The notes beneath the pieces were generated by a model. That model had not been told where the DNA came from. It did no database searches and was given only the letters and a program-made list of their open reading frames with translations. Positions 62,000-64,000 of a stretch of 64,000 bases of DNA are shown piece after piece. The stretch comes from Methanoculleus horonobensis (GTDB taxonomy: Archaea; Halobacteriota; Methanomicrobia; Methanomicrobiales; Methanoculleaceae): assembly GCF_001602375.1 (NCBI RefSeq), contig NZ_BCNY01000015.1:682001-746000 (forward strand), in the 5' to 3' direction. The translations under genes were made by a program, and so were the position numbers. Positions within the stretch are counted from its first letter, which is position 1, and every line of letters begins with the position of its first letter.

Positions 62000-62187
62000 T
62001 TGAGTTCCTCGCAGTTGTAATCAATCATCGACGAATACATTTTAGATCGTTTCAGGTGCGTTCTCCCCGGAATCAGCGTAAAGAGGCGTAATGAGAGATC
62101 CTGCTCGGGAAAATTTGCGTAGGTTAGCGGCGGAATCGATACCGCCATCGAAGAAGAGCGGGCACCGTTTTGACATCGTCTGACCAT
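61996..62187 (-). pseudogene. Possible 3' remnant of a gene coupled to the SLATT-like gene
   Basis: A short frame ends with the segment LRLFTLIPGRTHLKRSK and the residues NCEELK, and its stop overlaps the SLATT-like start as ATGA. No ribosome site precedes any of its start codons, and upstream the frame soon closes. The arrangement suggests the 3' end of a larger lost gene, perhaps the enzyme partner of the membrane protein. It could also be a genuine small gene. Confidence 0.3.
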
Positions 62188-62353
62188 CTAAATGGATTAA
62201 TTAATTGGATATATATGTTCCGGAACTTCTTTTGCCCCGGATCGTTCCGGGAACAGTTATCCGCTGTCCCGGGGTTGAACGGGCTCACCTCCTGACGAGG
62301 AGCGATCCAGAAGATGGATATGAGATCCCCGCCCATCTTTCCCCTGAATTCTC

Positions 62354-62545
62354 ATGGGAAACGACACCGGCACACTGGCAATCACCATCTCCCTCCTCGG
62401 CATCGCGTTCGTGCTACACTTCTCGGCAGCACCCTACTACTTCATCGGATCGGCGCCGACGGGGTTCGGCACCGGGACGCTCGGCCTGATGATCTGCGTC
62501 CTCGGGGTGCTTCTCGGCGGGTTTGCCGCCGCAAAGAGGGAATGA
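62354..62545 (+). CDS. Small two-span membrane protein
   Basis: The protein has 63 residues with hydrophobic helices at residues 8-29 and 42-59 and a short basic end AAAKRE. Third codon positions are strongly GC-rich as in core genes, which supports coding. No clear ribosome site precedes the ATG. It converges on the reductase gene with an 11-base gap. The function is unknown. Confidence 0.65.
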   Translation: MGNDTGTLAITISLLGIAFVLHFSAAPYYFIGSAPTGFGTGTLGLMICVLGVLLGGFAAAKRE

Positions 62546-62556
62546 GGGCCGACCCC

Positions 62557-63222
62557 TCACTTCTTCGCGGCGTAGACCAGATGCACCGTCCCCTGCTCCA
62601 TCGGCACGGCCTTCTGGAGTTCGAGCGCCGTCTGTCCCCCTGCCCGGCCGAAGAGTTTCTTCTCTCCTTCACCGGCGATGACCTGATAGACGATCAGGCT
62701 GATCTTATCCGCGATCCCCTCACGGATCAGGACGTCGTTTAACTCGGGACCGGAGTCCGAGACCACCCGCGTGATCCCGAACCGCTCCCCGAGTTCCCGG
62801 AGAGCCGCCCTGAGGTCTACCCGCTCCGCGCCGCACCGGATGAACGGGTACTCCCGCTCGCGGAGGTAGTCGAGGTAGTCCACCGGAGTCGCCTCCGAGA
62901 CGAGGACGACGACGTCTTTCGTGTGCTCCATGTTCCGGTAGAAGTGGAGCAGGTTCTTGAGTATGCCCCTGCTGTCGACGAGGACGAAGATGGGCCGGGG
63001 GTCGTCCGGCCGGACCCCGGGCCGGTGCCGGTCGGCCTCCGTCTCGGGCTCGTTGATATCCATGAAGAGCTCGATCCCGGTCTTTGCCGTGGCCGAACCC
63101 GCGAGGACCGCCCCAGCCTCGAAGGCCAGGAGCGCACCGTAGTGCAGCCCGAGATCGACCTCAAAGCCTCGTACCGCGTGATCGAGGCTCACGCTATTGT
63201 GGATGATGACTTCCGGACACAT
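62557..63222 (-). CDS. RibD C-terminal-type reductase (diaminopyrimidine phosphate reductase-like)
   Basis: The protein has 221 residues with a dihydrofolate-reductase-like fold: IHNSVSLDHAVRGFEVDLGL, FEAGAVLAGSATAKTGIELF, and VVSDSGPELNDVLIREGIAD. Archaeal relatives reduce the ribosylaminopyrimidine intermediate of riboflavin and F420 synthesis with NADPH. Some family members have other, unknown substrates, so the exact reaction is uncertain. It diverges from the HD-domain gene at the window end. Confidence 0.8.
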   Translation of the reverse strand: MCPEVIIHNSVSLDHAVRGFEVDLGLHYGALLAFEAGAVLAGSATAKTGIELFMDINEPETEADRHRPGVRPDDPRPIFVLVDSRGILKNLLHFYRNMEHTKDVVVLVSEATPVDYLDYLREREYPFIRCGAERVDLRAALRELGERFGITRVVSDSGPELNDVLIREGIADKISLIVYQVIAGEGEKKLFGRAGGQTALELQKAVPMEQGTVHLVYAAKK

Positions 63223-63329
63223 GCAGGATGGATACGCGCGTTCGGGATATAGCCTGCGCAGGTTCGCACCCCCCGGCCGATACAGAAAGCCCTATCCCCT
63301 TTCCCGGCCGAGAACTCTTCACTGGTACC

Positions 63330-64000
63330 ATGGAGATCCCGCCCCACATCGCCGACCGGATGGCCCGGAGGATGGCCGACCGGGAATCGCTCCTCTCGCC
63401 CCGGGCGACCCGGAACGCCGATTACCTCAGGCGGTCCGGCCGCAAACCCGAGGACCCGATCATCCGGCCGCCGTTCTTCCGGGACGCCGACCGGATCGTC
63501 CACTCGAAGGCCTACTCGCGCTACATCGACAAGACCCAGGTCTTCTACCTCGTCGAGAACGACCACATCACCCACCGCGTCCTCCACGTCCAGCTCGTCT
63601 CGAAGATCGCAAGGACGATCGGGCGTGCCCTCAGCCTGAACGAGGATCTGATCGAGGCGATCGCCCTCGGCCACGACATCGGGCACGTGCCCTACGGCCA
63701 CCTCGGGGAGAAGTTCCTCGACGAGCTCTGCGCCGAGCACGGGCTCGGGGGGTTCCGGCACAACGTCCAGAGCGTCCGGTTCCTCGACGTCGTCGAGGAC
63801 TGCGACCTCACGCTTCAGGTGCTGGATGGGATCCTCTGCCACAACGGCGAGGTCCACGACCAGAGCCTCGTGGTCGAGGGCGAGGCCAACTGGGACTCGT
63901 TCGCGGAGAAACTGCAGAGGATCGAGAACGGGACCGACGCCCTCCCCCTCACCGCCGAGGGGTGCGTGGTGCGGATCGCCGACAGCATCTCCTACCTCGG
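63330..64000 (+). CDS. HD-domain dGTP triphosphohydrolase-like protein (partial)
   Basis: The gene runs off the window after about 223 residues. The segment THRVLHVQLVSKIARTIGRA followed by AIALGHDIGHVPYGHLGE is the HD-domain metal motif of dGTPase family enzymes, and HSKAYSRYIDKTQVFY precedes it as in that family. The start ATG follows the AT-poor GGTACC; no strong ribosome site is seen. It should hydrolyse dNTPs or related nucleotides in the cytosol. The 3' end is missing. Confidence 0.88.
   Translation, partial: MEIPPHIADRMARRMADRESLLSPRATRNADYLRRSGRKPEDPIIRPPFFRDADRIVHSKAYSRYIDKTQVFYLVENDHITHRVLHVQLVSKIARTIGRALSLNEDLIEAIALGHDIGHVPYGHLGEKFLDELCAEHGLGGFRHNVQSVRFLDVVEDCDLTLQVLDGILCHNGEVHDQSLVVEGEANWDSFAEKLQRIENGTDALPLTAEGCVVRIADSISYL

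Noticed and set aside
60412-62200. Integrated element using tRNA-Thr as attachment site
   Set aside because: The AT-rich island begins right after the tRNA, which is suggestive, but I found no integrase and no repeat of the tRNA 3' end downstream.
63189-63857. Minus-strand frame of 222 codons at the window end
   Set aside because: It is antisense to the HD-domain gene, whose plus-strand translation shows clear dGTPase-like motifs.

Overview
The window is about 64 kb of high-GC (roughly 60 percent or more) euryarchaeal DNA. Gene content points to a hydrogenotrophic methanogen of the order Methanomicrobiales, most likely a Methanoculleus-type organism (inference). The evidence is formylmethanofuran dehydrogenase subunits B and A, an F420H2-oxidase flavoprotein (FprA), a V4R-domain regulator of the MsvR type, MptE of tetrahydromethanopterin synthesis, a candidate B12/radical-SAM methylase of methyl-CoM reductase, archaeal ApgM, DtdA, archaeal Thg1, KEOPS Pcc1, the archaeal L11-L1-L10-L12 operon, and archaeal TATA/BRE and GGAGGTG signals.

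Layout. 0-12 kb: an FAD-dependent reductase, a radical SAM repair-type protein, two paralogous PRC-barrel/DUF2795-repeat proteins, a B12-radical SAM enzyme, and an ABC-2 export system in which one permease is fused to a PrsW-like protease domain. 12-18 kb: tRNA-Lys, a TrkA-N/DHH protein, mptE, a COG1031-like radical SAM protein and a site-2 protease with CBS domains. 18-29 kb: thg1, ileS, a LOG-family protein, a tandem moeA pair with a tiny Cys protein, dtdA, ftsZ, secE and spt5/nusG. 29.7-32.3 kb: ribosomal stalk operon. 32-38 kb: hypF and a three-gene regulator/helicase operon. 38-44 kb: a signalling protein without an ATPase domain, an MFS transporter, a methyltransferase with a bactofilin-like protein, and apgM. 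44.8-47.4 kb: the classical archaeal rps15-DHH-pcc1-rps3ae cluster. 47.6-56 kb: a large sensor kinase, tRNA-Gly, then an msvR / fwdB-fwdA / fprA neighbourhood. 56-60 kb: a flippase-like protein, an ACT-domain protein, a YrdC/Sua5 protein, a nucleotidyltransferase, an orphan Cas4-like protein and tRNA-Thr. 60.5-62.3 kb: an AT-richer accessory island with structured RNA candidates, a 35-residue membrane peptide and a SLATT-like membrane protein. The window ends inside an HD-domain (dGTPase-like) gene.

Most notable signals. (1) A conserved element of about 60 bp, containing a TATA region, an ATGTTC half-site and a GTTCG-N8-CGAAC dyad, lies both in the msvR/fwdBA divergent region and upstream of fprA. 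It suggests one redox regulator links the CO2-fixing step of methanogenesis to oxygen detoxification. (2) At 60.9-61.2 kb a TATA-led three-stem RNA element is followed by a leader whose two mutually exclusive hairpins hide or expose the Shine-Dalgarno of a TTG-started single-membrane-span peptide. (3) A mosaic repeat family built of small hairpins fills three intergenic regions (16.2, 22.1 and 38.2 kb), one of which carries a near-perfect 94-bp tandem array. (4) Several proteins have unusual architectures: the ABC-2/PrsW fusion, DtdA with an RNase Z-like tail motif, a Cas4-like protein without the usual catalytic ExK, and a dimerisation-domain-only kinase relative.

No rRNA, insertion sequence, CRISPR array or replication origin was recognised.
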